A stretch of DNA of 64,000 nt from Maea johnstoni (taxonomy: Eukaryota > Annelida > Polychaeta > Spionida > Magelonidae): the NCBI GenBank assembly GCA_963942565.1, contig OZ012685.1, forward strand, positions 2,468,615 to 2,532,614, in the 5' to 3' direction. The position numbers and the translations under genes were made by a program. This document shows, piece after piece, positions 63,414 to 64,000 of the stretch. Each line of letters begins with the position of its first letter. The first letter of the stretch is position 1. Under the pieces are notes generated by a model. That model was given only the letters and a program-made list of their open reading frames with translations. It was not told the DNA's origin and made no database searches.

Positions 63414-64000
63414 ATCAGACGAGTTAATATTGATGATGAGGAACTGAGGAGGTTAGTGCAGCATCTGTGAATGCCTAGAGAAACCACATAGCACAGGCCT
63501 GGCTGGTTGAACTCAGGAACATCAATACATTGAATGCCAGGTCTAGAGGAGGTAGGGGAAGCAGCACAGTATGACCTGCTGGAGCCGTCTGAATGCAGGA
63601 GGTAGACCTGAGAATATGCCAGGGGCAACCTCCTTTCAGCGCAGATTAACATCACAGGCTACAACAGCCAGCTAAGAAAACACTCTACGAGCTACAGGGA
63701 AATCACTCTCATTAAGAAACTCTGTAGAAAGGTCCGAGAAATGGCTATGGATTTGTGCATTGATAGATGTAGTTGTTCCTGCTGTTAATTGGCCTGGCCA
63801 GAAAGGGGCGGTGCTGTTGGAGTGTCAAGTGAGACATATCAAAGGCTCAGCTTCCTGGGGACTTGACAAAGGGGGTTTAAGGTTCCCGAGAAGATCCTTT
63901 TGAGACCTAAAGGTTCCGGTTTACTTGACAGGTCAGGTATTGACAATCAGAGCATACATGTGTTTATTGTGTTGTATTTTGATGTGGGCTCAACTCAACT
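63414..64000. other. Unassigned DNA at window end
   Basis: I see no gene or element. Short open frames on the minus strand show no family features. Confidence 0.5.

Overview
The window looks like nuclear DNA of a metazoan, probably a marine invertebrate. It is AT-rich with very sparse coding potential. It carries long (TA)n microsatellites, one 200-base assembly gap (5001-5200), a Penelope-like retroelement, CR1-like LINE pieces and several miniature inverted-repeat elements. There are no bacterial gene clusters. I could not fix the species, and I found no host protein-coding gene I can name. Most open frames come from repeats that happen to lack stops.

Layout. 1-4636 and 8368-12736 are two diverged direct copies of one block of at least 4.4 kb. 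Each contains a (CTG)n tract and a roughly 105-bp minisatellite, and both differ in copy number between the blocks. The spacer holds the gap, a pogo/Tigger-like MITE (6364-6845) and a long (TA)n tract. 16.2-19.5 kb is a Penelope-like element (PLE). Two 267-bp direct terminal repeats flank an RT plus GIY-YIG endonuclease frame, and (TA)n abuts the outer edge of each repeat. The terminal repeat carries a convincing type I hammerhead ribozyme, complete in the upstream copy and damaged in the downstream one. A 185-bp MITE sits in the same (TA)n tract. 20.0-20.6 kb is another (TA)n array, and 21.9-22.0 kb is a 148-bp hairpin.

22301-27797 is a giant foldback element. About 41-bp satellite arrays lie at both ends, arms of about 2 kb follow, and the loop is itself a diverged copy of the arm unit. 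A 667-bp MITE with perfect 27-bp inverted repeats and a TA target duplication lies inside it. 28-32.5 kb is unremarkable AT-rich DNA. 32.8-33.1 kb has CCATGGT-rich repeats. 35.56-37.96 kb is a minisatellite of about 50 units of 48 bp, G-rich on one strand. 38741-42221 is a second foldback-type element, with arms made of about 165-bp direct repeats, a central part with possible spliced exons on the minus strand, and a nested hAT-like MITE. 42.6-45.3 kb holds pieces of one CR1-like LINE on the minus strand, split by about 1.6 kb of other DNA. 45.4-46.0 kb is (TA)n with (CGTA)n/(CATA)n.

46-64 kb is quieter, with a slightly higher GC content and intron-like or intergenic character. It holds small tandem duplications, a 218-bp MITE, three (TA)n tracts, and a second copy of the hAT-like MITE that carries a nested insertion with its target duplication visible.

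The main theme is nested small and large inverted-repeat elements. Several share CTGTA termini next to TA. The strongest functional signal is the hammerhead in the PLE repeat.
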